This document shows, piece by piece, positions 26,986 to 37,570 of a stretch of 64,000 bases of DNA. The DNA is taken from assembly GCA_001724995.1 (NCBI GenBank), contig MEFD01000026.1, forward strand, positions 22,452 to 86,451, given 5' to 3'. The position numbers and the translations under genes were made by a program. The notes beneath the pieces were generated by a model. The model was not told the origin of the DNA. It worked only from the letters and a program-made list of their open reading frames with translations, and made no database searches. Source of the stretch: Rubrivivax sp. SCN 71-131 (GTDB lineage Bacteria; Pseudomonadota; Gammaproteobacteria; Burkholderiales; Burkholderiaceae_C). How positions within the stretch are numbered: the first letter of the stretch is position 1; each line of letters begins with the position of its first letter.

Positions 26986-27756
26986 ATGACGAGTCTCACC
27001 GTCCGCGCCGCAGCAACGGTGTTGCTGGCATGCGGCGCCGCTGTGGCGCTGGACGCCCAGGCGATACCGTTGGTGTCGTACAGCTTCGGGACGGCCGTCG
27101 CGAACCAGACGAACACGGCCGACCTGGTCGCCGCACATCTGGCGGCCAGCCCGGTGACAGGGCTGGCCTCGGTGGGCGACCCGGTATCGCACGGCTACGT
27201 CGAGCTCACGCCCGGCAGCATGGCGATGATGATCCGCAAGGGTGACGAAGGCGGCAGCGCCTTCCACCTCTCGCTCACGGCGCAACCGGGCTATACGTTC
27301 CAGGTGACCGATGCGCAGTTCCGGGTCCGGGTGCAGGACAGCGCCGGCAGCAACCGCAGCGTGCTGATGAACGCCAACGAGGAAGGCTGGGGCTCGATGC
27401 TGAGCACCGCTGGCGGCGACCTGTGGACGACCTTCACGCCGGGTGGGTTCGGCTGGAACAGCGCCCATTGGGCGGATCTGGTAGCGCACACCGACCTGAC
27501 CGAGCTCGACATGTATGTCGGCCTGAAAGGCAACAGCTCCAATACCAAAATCTTCCTTGATTGGGTCACCTTCGACGGCGACGTGTTCGCGACCGCAGAT
27601 CCCGGTTCCGGCGTCCCCGAGCCGGCTTCGGGCGCTCTGGCGGCGCTGGCGCTGGCGGCCCTGGGCGTCGTGCGGGTGCGCAACCGCGCCAACCTCGACG
27701 GCCTGGACGGCGCCGCGGGGGCCAGCCGGGCGCAACCCGGCCCTGACGGTTCCTAG
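26986..27756 (+). CDS. PEP-CTERM sorting domain protein 2 with unusual C-terminal extension
   Basis: A 256-residue secreted protein with a signal peptide (TVLLACGAAVALDAQA) and a beta-rich middle. The sorting signal VPEPASGALAALALAALGVV is followed by the usual basic residues (RVRNR), but then the chain goes on for about 22 more residues (ANLDGLDGAAG ... PGPDGS). Normal PEP-CTERM proteins end within a few residues of the Arg cluster. The extension starts with a 26-bp sequence found exactly in the adenosyltransferase gene 4 kb upstream (23646-23671), which suggests the original end was replaced. The 3' end overlaps the convergent ilvA by 4 bp. Confidence 0.85.
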   Translation: MTSLTVRAAATVLLACGAAVALDAQAIPLVSYSFGTAVANQTNTADLVAAHLAASPVTGLASVGDPVSHGYVELTPGSMAMMIRKGDEGGSAFHLSLTAQPGYTFQVTDAQFRVRVQDSAGSNRSVLMNANEEGWGSMLSTAGGDLWTTFTPGGFGWNSAHWADLVAHTDLTELDMYVGLKGNSSNTKIFLDWVTFDGDVFATADPGSGVPEPASGALAALALAALGVVRVRNRANLDGLDGAAGASRAQPGPDGS

Positions 27757-28979
27757 TAGCTCGACGCCTGCAGGCCGTGCTGCTGCAGGCGCTGCACGAC
27801 CTGCGCCACGTGCGCCGGGTTGCGCGTCTGCAGCACGAGTTCGATCTCCACCCCCTGCGCGGCCAGCGAGGAGAAGGCGCGCTGGTGGTGCACCTCGTCG
27901 ATGTTGGCCCCGGCCTCGGCGACGATGGCCGAGATCTTCGCCAGCACCCCCGGCAGGTCGCGCGCGCCGACGCGAATGCGCGCCAGACGCCCGGCGCGCA
28001 CCATGCCGCGCTCGATGATCGCCGCCAGCAGCAGCGGCTCGATGTTGCCGCCGCCGAGGATGAGTCCGACCTCGCGCCCGGCGAAGCGCTCGCGGTGATG
28101 CAGCAGCGCCGCCAGGCCCGCAGCGCCGGCGCCCTCGACCACCGTCTTCTCGATCTCGAGCAGCATCAACACCGCCTGCTCGAGGTCGCCCTCGTCGACG
28201 AGCAGCAGCTCGTCGACGCGCTCGGCGACGATGGCGCGCGTGATGGCGCCGGGGTGGCCGACGGCAATGCCCTCGGCGATCGTGCTCACGCCTTGCGCGT
28301 GCTGCGTGCCCTGGATCGCGTTGACCATCGCCGGGAAGCGCTCGGCCTGCACGCCGACGATGCGCAGCTCGGGGCGCAGCGCGCGCGCCGCGGTGGCGAC
28401 GCCGGCGATCATGCCGCCGCCGCCGACGGCGACCACCAGCGTGTCGATCGAAGGCTGCTCCTGCAGCATTTCGAGGCCGATCGTGCCCTGGCCGGCGATC
28501 ACCAGCGCGTCGTCGAAGGGATGCACGAAGGTCAGGCCCTGCTCGGCCGCGAGCCGCTGCGCGTGCGCGAAGGCCTCGTCGAAGGTCTGCCCGTGCAGCA
28601 CCACCTCGGCGCCGAAGCCGCGCGTGCGCTCAACCTTCACCCCGGGCGTGAACTGCGGCATGACGATCACCGCGCGCAGGCCCAGGCGCTGCGCGTGGTG
28701 CGCCACCCCCTGCGCATGGTTGCCGGCCGAGGCCGCGATGACGCCGCGCAGCTCGATCTCGCCGGCATCGCGCGCGGCCACCAGCGCCAGCAGCTTGTTC
28801 AGCGCGCCGCGTTCCTTGAACGAGGCGGTGAACTGCAGGTTCTCGAACTTCAGAAAGAGGCGTGCGCCGACGATCTCGGAGAGCGTCTTCGACTCCACGC
28901 AGGGCGTGCGCAGCACGTGGCCGCGCAGGCGCGCCGCCGCGGCCTCGATGTCAGCGAGGCCGACCGCCGCCAGGCTCAA
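27753..28979 (-). CDS. ilvA: Threonine ammonia-lyase (threonine dehydratase) with C-terminal ACT domain
   Basis: A 408-residue PLP enzyme converting threonine to 2-oxobutanoate. The PLP Lys is at residue 55 (TASFKERGA), with SAGNHAQGVA and the glycine loop VVAVGGGGMIAG after it. The C-terminal ACT-like domain (RIRVGARDLPGVLAKISAIV) is of the short kind seen in roughly 400-residue enzymes. The only start that keeps the conserved N-terminus is a TTG at 28979, overlapping the tldD stop by 4 bp; a GTG at 28964 is possible. It may serve isoleucine synthesis or threonine breakdown. Confidence 0.93.
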   Translation of the reverse strand: MSLAAVGLADIEAAAARLRGHVLRTPCVESKTLSEIVGARLFLKFENLQFTASFKERGALNKLLALVAARDAGEIELRGVIAASAGNHAQGVAHHAQRLGLRAVIVMPQFTPGVKVERTRGFGAEVVLHGQTFDEAFAHAQRLAAEQGLTFVHPFDDALVIAGQGTIGLEMLQEQPSIDTLVVAVGGGGMIAGVATAARALRPELRIVGVQAERFPAMVNAIQGTQHAQGVSTIAEGIAVGHPGAITRAIVAERVDELLLVDEGDLEQAVLMLLEIEKTVVEGAGAAGLAALLHHRERFAGREVGLILGGGNIEPLLLAAIIERGMVRAGRLARIRVGARDLPGVLAKISAIVAEAGANIDEVHHQRAFSSLAAQGVEIELVLQTRNPAHVAQVVQRLQQHGLQASSY

Positions 28980-30442
28980 GCGGTTCCCCCGACGGTGAGG
29001 CGATCGATGCGCAGCGTCGGCTGGCCGACGCCCACCGGCACGCTCTGGCCTTCCTTGCCGCACATGCCGACGCCGGTGTCCAGCTGCAGGTCGTTGCCGA
29101 TCAGGCTCACGCGCGTCAGCGCATCCGGGCCGTTGCCGATGATCGTCGCGCCCTTCACCGGGTACAGGATCTTCCCCTTCTCGACCCAGAAGGCCTGGCT
29201 GGCCGAGAAGACGAACTTGCCGCTGGTGATGTCGACCTGGCCGCCGCCGAAGTTGGTGGCATAGAGGCCGCGCTCGAGGCTGGCGACGATCTCCGCGGGC
29301 GGCGTCGCGCCGCTCAGCATGTAGGTATTGGTCATGCGCGGCATGGGCACGTGCGCGTAGCTCTCGCGGCGCGCGTTGCCGGTGGCGGGCACGCCCATCA
29401 GGCGCGCGTTCAGGCTGTCCTGCAGGTAGCCGCGCAGGATGCCGTCCTCGATGAGCACGTTGCGCTGCGTCGCGTGGCCCTCGTCGTCGACGTTGAGCGA
29501 GCCGCGCCGGCCGGGCAGCGTGCCGTCGTCGAGCACCGTCACGCCCTTGGCGGCCACGCGCTGGCCGATGCGCCCGGCGAAGGTGCTGCTGCCGCGTCGG
29601 TTGAAGTCGCCCTCGAGGCCATGGCCCACGGCTTCGTGCAGCAGCACGCCCGGCCAGCCCGGGCCGAGCACGACCGCCATCTCGCCGGCCGGCGCGGCGC
29701 GGCTCTCGAGATTGGTCAGCGCCGCCTCGGTGGCCTGCGCGACGTAGCCGGCGATCACCTCGTCGCTGAAATGTTCCAGCCCGCAGCGTCCGCCGCCGCC
29801 GCCGCTGCCGACCTCGCGCCGGCCGCCCTGCTCGGCGATCACGGTCACGCTCAGGCGCACCAGCGGGCGCACGTCGGCCGCGCGCATGCCGTCGGCACGC
29901 GCCACCAGCACGACGTCGTACTCGGCCGCCAGGCCCGCCATCACCTGCACGATGCGCGGATCCCTGGCGCGCGCCAGGCGCTCGACCTTCTCCAGCAATG
30001 CGACCTTGCGCGCGCTGTCCAGCGTGGCGATCGGGTCCAGCGCCGGGTAGAGCCGCCGGCTGGCTGCGACCTTGGCGCGTCGAGCGCCGACGCGCACGCG
30101 GCGCTGCTGGCCGGCCGCGGCGATCGTGCGCACGGTGCGCGCCGCGTCCATCAGGCTCGCCTCGGAGAGGTCGTCGCTGTAGGCGAAGGCGGTGCGCTCG
30201 CCGACCATCGCGCGCACGCCCACGCCCTGGTCGATGCTGAAGCTGCCGCTCTTCACGATGCCCTCTTCCAGGCTCCAGCCTTCCTGGCGCGTGGTCTCGA
30301 AGTAGAGATCGGCGTCGTCGATGCGATGCTCGCCGATGCAGGTCAGCGCCCGCGCGAGCACGGCGTCGTCCAGGCCGAAGGGCTCCAGCATCAGCGCCTG
30401 CGCGATCGCCAGGCGCTCGAGGGTCGGTTCGCGGCTGATCAT
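28976..30442 (-). CDS. tldD: Metalloprotease TldD
   Basis: A 488-residue protease that with TldE/PmbA degrades unfolded or modified peptides (microcin B17 maturation, CcdA turnover in E. coli). The zinc motif HEAVGHGLEGD and the GVGMCGKEGQSVPVGVGQP-type C-terminus are intact. The ATG at 30442 gives the family's usual N-terminus; an ATG 10 codons upstream is less likely. It is translationally coupled to ilvA. The partner tldE gene is not in this window. Confidence 0.95.
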   Translation of the reverse strand: MISREPTLERLAIAQALMLEPFGLDDAVLARALTCIGEHRIDDADLYFETTRQEGWSLEEGIVKSGSFSIDQGVGVRAMVGERTAFAYSDDLSEASLMDAARTVRTIAAAGQQRRVRVGARRAKVAASRRLYPALDPIATLDSARKVALLEKVERLARARDPRIVQVMAGLAAEYDVVLVARADGMRAADVRPLVRLSVTVIAEQGGRREVGSGGGGGRCGLEHFSDEVIAGYVAQATEAALTNLESRAAPAGEMAVVLGPGWPGVLLHEAVGHGLEGDFNRRGSSTFAGRIGQRVAAKGVTVLDDGTLPGRRGSLNVDDEGHATQRNVLIEDGILRGYLQDSLNARLMGVPATGNARRESYAHVPMPRMTNTYMLSGATPPAEIVASLERGLYATNFGGGQVDITSGKFVFSASQAFWVEKGKILYPVKGATIIGNGPDALTRVSLIGNDLQLDTGVGMCGKEGQSVPVGVGQPTLRIDRLTVGGTA

Positions 30443-30478
30443 GCGCGGCCTTGCAGGGAGCGGGACAAGCAAGGGATT

Positions 30479-31405
30479 CTAGGCAGCGGGCTCCCGGCGC
30501 GCCTGCAGGCTCAAGGCGCGCCGGTACAGCAGCTTGCGCGGCGCGCGGCTGACCTCGGCGGCCAGGGCCACGGCCTGCTTCAGCGGCAGTTCGCGCAGCA
30601 GCACCGTCAGGCAGTGCTCGGCCGCCGCCGGCAACACCTCGCCTTCGTCCCGCCCGGGTGCCGCAGCATGCAGCACGAGCACGAACTCGCCGCGCTGGCG
30701 CTGCGGCACGGCGGCAAGCCAGACCGGTGCTCCCGCCGCCGGCAGCGTGGCGACTTCCTCGAACTGCTTGGTGAGCTCGCGCGCGATGGTGAGCGTGCGC
30801 ATCGGGGCCTGCGTCGCCAGCTCGGCCAGCAGCGCGGCAATGCGATGCGGCGCCTCGAACAGCACCTGCGCCGCGGGTTGCGCCGCCACGGCCTGCAGCG
30901 CCTCCTGCCGCGCCGCACCCTTGGCGGGCAGGAAGCCGTGGAAGACGAAACCCTGCGCGTTGACGTCGCCGGCCACGCAGAGCGCCGCCAGGGCGCTGCT
31001 GGCACCGGGAATCGGCACCACGCGATGCCCGGCGGCAACCGCCGCCGCCACCAGGCGCGCGCCGGGATCGCTCACGCCCGGCGTCCCGGCATCGCTGACG
31101 AAGGCCACCGCCTGGCCTTGCGCGAGGCGCTGGCAGACGTTCGCCGCGGCCTCGTTCTCGTTGTGCGCATGCAGCGTCAGCAGCGGCTTGTCCAGGCCGT
31201 AGTAGGCCAGCAGCTGGGCGCTGACGCGCGTATCCTCGCAGGCGACGGCATCGGCGCGCGCAAGCACATGCAGCGCGCGCAGCGTGATGTCGGCGCGGTT
31301 GCCGATCGGCGTTGCCACGAGGTAGAGAGTGGCACCGGGGTGGCTCTGGTGGCCCGCGGCGGCGGCAGCGGCAGCACGCAGGAGGGAGGCATCGATGCTC
31401 GACAA
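30479..31405 (-). CDS. rsmI: 16S rRNA (cytidine-1402-2'-O)-methyltransferase RsmI
   Basis: A 308-residue SAM enzyme of the YraL family, with LYLVATPIGNRADITLRAL, CEDTRVSAQLLAYYG, VSDAGTPGVSDPGARLV and VPIPGASSALAAL. No ATG fits; a TTG at 31405 gives 25 residues before the conserved LYLV, as in relatives, and overlaps the divergent yraN by 11 bp. It methylates C1402 in the decoding centre of 16S rRNA together with RsmH. The rsmI/yraN divergent pair is conserved in this group of bacteria. Confidence 0.93.
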   Translation of the reverse strand: MSSIDASLLRAAAAAAAGHQSHPGATLYLVATPIGNRADITLRALHVLARADAVACEDTRVSAQLLAYYGLDKPLLTLHAHNENEAAANVCQRLAQGQAVAFVSDAGTPGVSDPGARLVAAAVAAGHRVVPIPGASSALAALCVAGDVNAQGFVFHGFLPAKGAARQEALQAVAAQPAAQVLFEAPHRIAALLAELATQAPMRTLTIARELTKQFEEVATLPAAGAPVWLAAVPQRQRGEFVLVLHAAAPGRDEGEVLPAAAEHCLTVLLRELPLKQAVALAAEVSRAPRKLLYRRALSLQARREPAA

Positions 31406-31781
31406 GGGGCCCGGCCTGGTGGGCAAGTCGCGCGGCGAGGCGGCCGAGGCACGCGCCCTGGCCCATCTGCAACGGCACGGCCTGCGGTTGGTGGAGCGCA
31501 ATTATCGAGTCGCGCGCGGCCCGTCGGCGCGCGGCGGCGAGATCGACCTGGTGCTGCGCGAGCGCGACGGCACGCTGGTCTTCGTCGAAGTGCGCAGCCG
31601 CACGAGCCGTGCGCAAGGCGGTGCAGCGGCGAGCGTCGGCGCCGCCAAGCGGGCCCGCCTGTGCCTGGCGGCGCGCCATTACCTGCTGCGCCTGGCGACG
31701 CTGCCGCCGTGCCGCTTCGACGTCGTGGCCATCGACGGCGAGCATGTCGAGTGGATCCGGGCTGCCTTCGACGAAGCCTGA
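31395..31781 (+). CDS. yraN: YraN family protein (UPF0102, nuclease-like fold)
   Basis: A 128-residue member of UPF0102. The GGEIDLVLRERDGTLVFVEVRSR segment holds the D-x(n)-E-x-K/R pattern of restriction-endonuclease-like folds, where the final basic residue is Arg in this protein. The ATG at 31395 has GGAGGGA upstream. The function is not established. Divergent from rsmI; the SIS and BON genes follow. Confidence 0.92.
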   Translation: MLDKGPGLVGKSRGEAAEARALAHLQRHGLRLVERNYRVARGPSARGGEIDLVLRERDGTLVFVEVRSRTSRAQGGAAASVGAAKRARLCLAARHYLLRLATLPPCRFDVVAIDGEHVEWIRAAFDEA

Positions 31782-31855
31782 GGGCGACGATGGCCGATGC
31801 CTGGCGCCTGGCGGATCGACCGCTGCCCGCAGCCACTCGCCTATCATCGGCCGAC

Positions 31856-32398
31856 ATGCTCGAGCAGCGCATCCAGCAGCAGTTCTTCGAGGGCGCGGAC
31901 CTGCAGTACCAGACCGCGGAGTCGCTCGCACGCCCGATCGCGCTGGCCGCGGGTGCCATCGTCGATGCGCTCACCGCCGGCAGCAAGCTGCTGCTGTGCG
32001 GCACCGGCAGCGCCGGCGAGCTGTCGCGGCACGCCGCGGCCCTGCTGGTGGACGGCTTCGAGCGCGAACGTCCGCCGCTGGCGGCGATCGCCATCCGCCC
32101 CGAGGCCCGCAGCGTCCAGGCGCTGGGCCTGCCGGGCGACCTGCTGCTGCTCGTGGATGCCGCAGGCGGCGAGCTCGACGCCTGCATGGCGGCGGTGCGC
32201 GCCGCGCAGGGCAAGGACATGACCGTCGTGCTGCTGCTGGGCAGCAGCGGCGACGGCCTGCGTGAAACCCTGGCCGAGACCGATCTTTCCATCACCGTGC
32301 CGCACGAGCGCACGAGCCGCGTGCTCGAGGGCCAGTTGCTGGTGCTGCACGCGCTGATCGATGCGGTCGACGCCCAGCTCATGGGAGACCCCGAATGA
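31856..32398 (+). CDS. SIS-domain protein, DiaA/GmhA-like
   Basis: A 180-residue SIS-fold protein starting at the ATG at 31856 (LEQRIQQQFFEGADLQYQTAE, the family's usual N-terminus). Its neighbours, yraN and a YraP-type lipoprotein, match the E. coli diaA locus; DiaA helps DnaA load at the origin. It is about 15-20 residues shorter than DiaA or GmhA: a central segment after AIAIRPEARS is missing, and the sugar-binding loop reads CGTGSAG instead of CGNGTSA. It is therefore unlikely to be a phosphoheptose isomerase. A TATCAT hexamer ends 8 nt before the ATG. Confidence 0.82.
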   Translation: MLEQRIQQQFFEGADLQYQTAESLARPIALAAGAIVDALTAGSKLLLCGTGSAGELSRHAAALLVDGFERERPPLAAIAIRPEARSVQALGLPGDLLLLVDAAGGELDACMAAVRAAQGKDMTVVLLLGSSGDGLRETLAETDLSITVPHERTSRVLEGQLLVLHALIDAVDAQLMGDPE

Positions 32399-33021
32399 AG
32401 ATCACCCCGCAACGACTGCCGCTGCGACTGGCGGCGATCACGCTCGCCGCCGCGAGCGCCCTGGCGGTGCTGCCCGGCTGTGCCCCGCTGCTCGTTGGCG
32501 GCGCCATGGTCGGCGGCACGATGATGGTGCTCGACCGCCGCAGCTCCGGCACCCAGGTCGACGACCAGGCGATCGAGCTCAAGGCGGCGGTGCGCGTGCG
32601 CGAGCTCGGGCTGCCCGCGCACGTCAACGTCACCAGCTACAACCGCGTCATGCTGATCACCGGTGAAGTGCCGCGCGAGGCCGACCGCCAGACAATCGAG
32701 CAGCAGCTCGGCCGCATCGATGCCGTGCGCTCGGTGGTCAACGAGCTGGCCGTGGCCGAGAACAGCACCGTGGGCTCGCGCACCAGCGACAGCGTCATCA
32801 CGAGCAAGGTCAAGGCCTCGTTCGTCGACGCCCGCGACCTGCAGGTGCAGGCGGCCAAGGTCGTCACCGAGCGCGGCGTCGTCTACCTGATGGGCCGCGT
32901 CACGGAACGCGAGGCGACGCGCTTTGCCGACGTTGCGCGCTCCGTCGAAGGCGTGCGCAAGGTCGTGCGCGTGTTCGAGATCATCAGCGACGCCGAACTG
33001 GCGGCGATGCAGTCCCGCTGA
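32395..33021 (+). CDS. dolP: BON-domain outer-membrane lipoprotein, DolP/YraP-like
   Basis: A 208-residue lipoprotein (signal with lipobox LPGCA) with two BON domains: AIELKAAVRVRELGLPAHVN ... and SDSVITSKVKASFVDARDLQ. DolP keeps outer-membrane integrity and supports the BAM machinery in E. coli. It starts inside the SIS gene stop (ATGA). The gene order matches the enterobacterial yraN-diaA-yraP locus. Confidence 0.93.
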   Translation: MKITPQRLPLRLAAITLAAASALAVLPGCAPLLVGGAMVGGTMMVLDRRSSGTQVDDQAIELKAAVRVRELGLPAHVNVTSYNRVMLITGEVPREADRQTIEQQLGRIDAVRSVVNELAVAENSTVGSRTSDSVITSKVKASFVDARDLQVQAAKVVTERGVVYLMGRVTEREATRFADVARSVEGVRKVVRVFEIISDAELAAMQSR

Positions 33022-33041
33022 TCGTCGACGAGCCCGGCCCG

Positions 33042-33941
33042 CTACTTCAGCCGGCGGATGAGGCTGCTCGTGTCCCAGCGCCCCCCGCCCAGGCGCTGCA
33101 CGTCGGCGTAGAACTGGTCGACGAGCGCGGTCAGCGGCAACCGTGCGCCGTTGCGCCGCGCCTCCTCGAGCACCAGGCCCAGGTCCTTGCGCATCCAGTC
33201 GACGGCGAAGCCGAAGTCGAAGCGGTCCTCGACCATGGTCTTGCCGCGGTTGTCCATCTGCCAGCTCTGCGCCGCGCCCTTGCCGATGACCTCCAGCACG
33301 AGCTTCATGTCCAGGCCCGCGCGCTCGCCGAAGGCGATCGCCTCGGACAGGCCTTGCACCAGTCCGGCGATGCAGGTCTGGTTGACCATCTTGGCAAGCT
33401 GCCCCGCGCCGCTGCCGCCGACCCGCGTGACCGCGCGGGCGTAGGCCAGCGCCACCGGCTTCATCGCCTCGAAGGCCGGCTCGTCGCCGCCGCACATCAC
33501 CGTCAGCACGCCGCTCTCGGCCCCGGCCTGACCGCCGGAGACCGGCGCGTCGACGAAGGCCAGGTCGCACTCCTGCGCCCGCGCGTGCAGTTCGCGCGCC
33601 ACCGCGGCCGAGGCCGTCGTGTGATCGACGAACACCGCGCCGGGCTTCATGCCGGCAAAGGCGCCCTGCTCCCCGAGGACCACCGCGCGCAGGTCGTCGT
33701 CGTTGCCGACGCAGGCGAAGACGAAATCGGCGTCGGCCGCGGCCGCGCCGGGCGTTGCCGCACGACTGCCGCCATGCTCGCGCACCCAGGCCTCGGCCTT
33801 GGCGGCGGTGCGGTTGTAGACGCTGACCCTGTGCCCGGCGCGCGCGAGGTGCGCCGCCATCGGCGCGCCCATCACGCCCAGGCCGAGAAAGGCCACGCGG
33901 CGCGCGGCGACGGGTTCGTAGGTCTTGCTGGCGATGCTCAT
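33042..33941 (-). CDS. NAD(P)-dependent 3-hydroxyisobutyrate/tartronate-semialdehyde reductase family
   Basis: A 299-residue beta-hydroxyacid dehydrogenase with the Rossmann motif VAFLGLGVMGAPMAAHLARAGH, the substrate-binding FVDAPVSGGQAGAESGVLTVM, and the catalytic Lys in GQLAKMVNQ. The start is either the ATG at 33941 or one three codons upstream; neither has a clear ribosome site. The true substrate (3-hydroxyisobutyrate, tartronate semialdehyde or a succinic semialdehyde) cannot be read from sequence. It lies 26-35 bp behind pilU on the same strand. Confidence 0.9.
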   Translation of the reverse strand: MSIASKTYEPVAARRVAFLGLGVMGAPMAAHLARAGHRVSVYNRTAAKAEAWVREHGGSRAATPGAAAADADFVFACVGNDDDLRAVVLGEQGAFAGMKPGAVFVDHTTASAAVARELHARAQECDLAFVDAPVSGGQAGAESGVLTVMCGGDEPAFEAMKPVALAYARAVTRVGGSGAGQLAKMVNQTCIAGLVQGLSEAIAFGERAGLDMKLVLEVIGKGAAQSWQMDNRGKTMVEDRFDFGFAVDWMRKDLGLVLEEARRNGARLPLTALVDQFYADVQRLGGGRWDTSSLIRRLK

Positions 33942-33975
33942 GGCACGCATGGTGCCACGAACGCCGGGCCGGCGT

Positions 33976-35178
33976 TCAGCGCGGCCGGGCTTCGGCGGGG
34001 CGGCGGCCCGGGCCGAGCTTGGCGATCTCGGCCTGCGGGTCGTCGACGATCTCCAGGTGCTCGGTGCCGGCGGCGAGGTCCGGGTTGCGCGCGCGCTGGC
34101 TCTTGAGCTTGATCTGCAGCCGCAGGTCGTTGACCGAGTCGGCGTTGCGCAGTGCGTCGTCCAGCGTCACCAGGTTGGCCTCGTAGAGGTCGAAGAGGGC
34201 CTGGTCGAAGGTCTGCATGCCGAGTTCGCCCGAGCGCTTCATCAGCTCCTTGATCTCCCCCACCTCGCCCTTGAAGATGAGGTCCGAGATGAGCGGCGTG
34301 TTGAGCAGGATCTCCACCGCCGCCACGCGCCCGCGGCCCTCCTGTCGCGCCAGCAGGCGCTGCGAGACCATCGCCTTGAGGTTGAGCGAGAGGTCCATCA
34401 GCAGCTGCGCGCGCCGCTCCTCGGGGAAGAAGTTGATGATGCGGTCCAGCGCCTGGTTGGCGCTGTTGGCGTGCAGCGTGGCCATGCACAGGTGGCCGGT
34501 CTCGGCAAAGGCCACCGCGTGCTCCATCGTTTCGCGGTCACGGATCTCGCCCATCAGGATGACGTCGGGCGCCTGGCGCAGCGTGTTCTTCAGCGCGATC
34601 TCCCAGCCGTCGGTGTCGATGCCGACCTCGCGCTGCGTGACGATGCAGTTCTTGTGCGGGTGCACGAACTCCACCGGGTCCTCGATCGTGATGATGTGGC
34701 CGAAGGAGTTCTCGTTGCGCCAGTCGACCATCGCGGCCAGCGAGGTGCTCTTGCCGGATCCGGTGGCGCCGACGAAGATGACCAGGCCGCGCTTGGTCAT
34801 CGCGACCTCCTTCAGCACGATCGGCAGGTTCAGGCTGTCGATGGTCGGCAGTGTCTGCGGGATGGTGCGGAAGACGAGCCCGACGTGGCCCTGCTGCATG
34901 AAGGCGTTGACGCGAAAGCGCCCGACGCCCGCGGGCGAGATGGCGAAGTTGCACTCCTTGGTGCGCTCGAACTCCGCCGCCTGCTTGTCGTTCATCACCG
35001 AGCGCGCCAGCTGCAGCGTGTGCTGGCCGGTCAGCGGCTGCGGGCTGACCTTGGTGATCTTGCCGTCGACCTTGATGGCGGGCGGGAAGTCGGCGGTGAG
35101 GAACAGGTCGGAGCCGTTGCGGCTGACCATCAGCCGCAGCAGGTCGTTGACGAACTTCGAGGCCTGGTCGCGTTCCAT
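33976..35178 (-). CDS. pilU: Type IV pilus retraction ATPase PilU
   Basis: A 400-residue secretion-type ATPase with Walker A GATGSGKST, the Asp box ITIEDPVEFVH, Walker B LMGEIRDRETM and His box TGHLCMATLHA. The longer C-terminal tail and the pilT gene just upstream mark it as PilU, the accessory retraction motor. It is 12 bp behind pilT. Confidence 0.95.
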   Translation of the reverse strand: MERDQASKFVNDLLRLMVSRNGSDLFLTADFPPAIKVDGKITKVSPQPLTGQHTLQLARSVMNDKQAAEFERTKECNFAISPAGVGRFRVNAFMQQGHVGLVFRTIPQTLPTIDSLNLPIVLKEVAMTKRGLVIFVGATGSGKSTSLAAMVDWRNENSFGHIITIEDPVEFVHPHKNCIVTQREVGIDTDGWEIALKNTLRQAPDVILMGEIRDRETMEHAVAFAETGHLCMATLHANSANQALDRIINFFPEERRAQLLMDLSLNLKAMVSQRLLARQEGRGRVAAVEILLNTPLISDLIFKGEVGEIKELMKRSGELGMQTFDQALFDLYEANLVTLDDALRNADSVNDLRLQIKLKSQRARNPDLAAGTEHLEIVDDPQAEIAKLGPGRRPAEARPR

Positions 35179-35190
35179 GCTCGTGCTCCC

Positions 35191-36234
<1,044 letters not shown>

Positions 36235-36312
36235 CGCCATGGCAGGGGGGCGCTTGCGCGCGGTCGACAATGGGCGCGCGCAGGGTGCGCCAAGAGAGGG
36301 GTTCGAAGGATT

Positions 36313-37008
<696 letters not shown>

Positions 37009-37051
37009 CACATCGGCGCCGGGCCGCGCCAGGCAGCGCGCAGGCTCACCG

Positions 37052-37540
37052 TCAGATCGGCAGCCGCGTCGTGCTCTTCACCTCTTCCATCACCGCGTAG
37101 GTGCGCGTCTCGCGCACGCCCGGCAGCGTCCAGATCACGCTGCCGATGAACTGGCGGTAGGCCGCCATGTCCGCCACACGCGTCTTCAGCAGGTAGTCGA
37201 AGCCACCGGCCACGAGGTGCGCCTCGAGGATCTCCGGGCGCACCTGCACCGCGGCGCGGAAGTTGTCCATCACGTCGTGCACGGTGCGGTCCAGCAGCAC
37301 TTCGACGAAGACGAGCAGCCCGGCGCCGAGCTTGACCGGGCTCAGCCTCGCCTCGTAGCCGAGGATGTAGCCCTCGCGCGTGAGGCGCTTGACGCGCTCC
37401 AGCACCGCCGTCGGCGAGAGGTGCACGGCTTCGGCGAGCTTGAGGTTGCTGATGCGCCCGTCGGCCTGCAGCACGCGCAGGATGCGCAGGTCGATCTTGT
37501 CGACGCCGCGCTCCGCGCGCTCGCCCTCGGGGGTGTCCAT
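37052..37540 (-). CDS. Lrp/AsnC family transcriptional regulator
   Basis: A 162-residue protein with an N-terminal AsnC-type helix-turn-helix (KIDLRILRVLQADGRISNLK ... LSPTAVLERVKRL) and a C-terminal RAM/ACT-like ligand domain (EILEAHLVAGGFDYLLKTRV). Close to general Lrp proteins, which respond to leucine or other amino acids. It is 30 bp behind the thioredoxin-like gene and near glutamate dehydrogenase and proC, plausible amino-acid targets. Confidence 0.92.
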   Translation of the reverse strand: MDTPEGERAERGVDKIDLRILRVLQADGRISNLKLAEAVHLSPTAVLERVKRLTREGYILGYEARLSPVKLGAGLLVFVEVLLDRTVHDVMDNFRAAVQVRPEILEAHLVAGGFDYLLKTRVADMAAYRQFIGSVIWTLPGVRETRTYAVMEEVKSTTRLPI

Positions 37541-37570
37541 GCCGCGCGCCGCCGGGCCCTGCAGCAGGCT

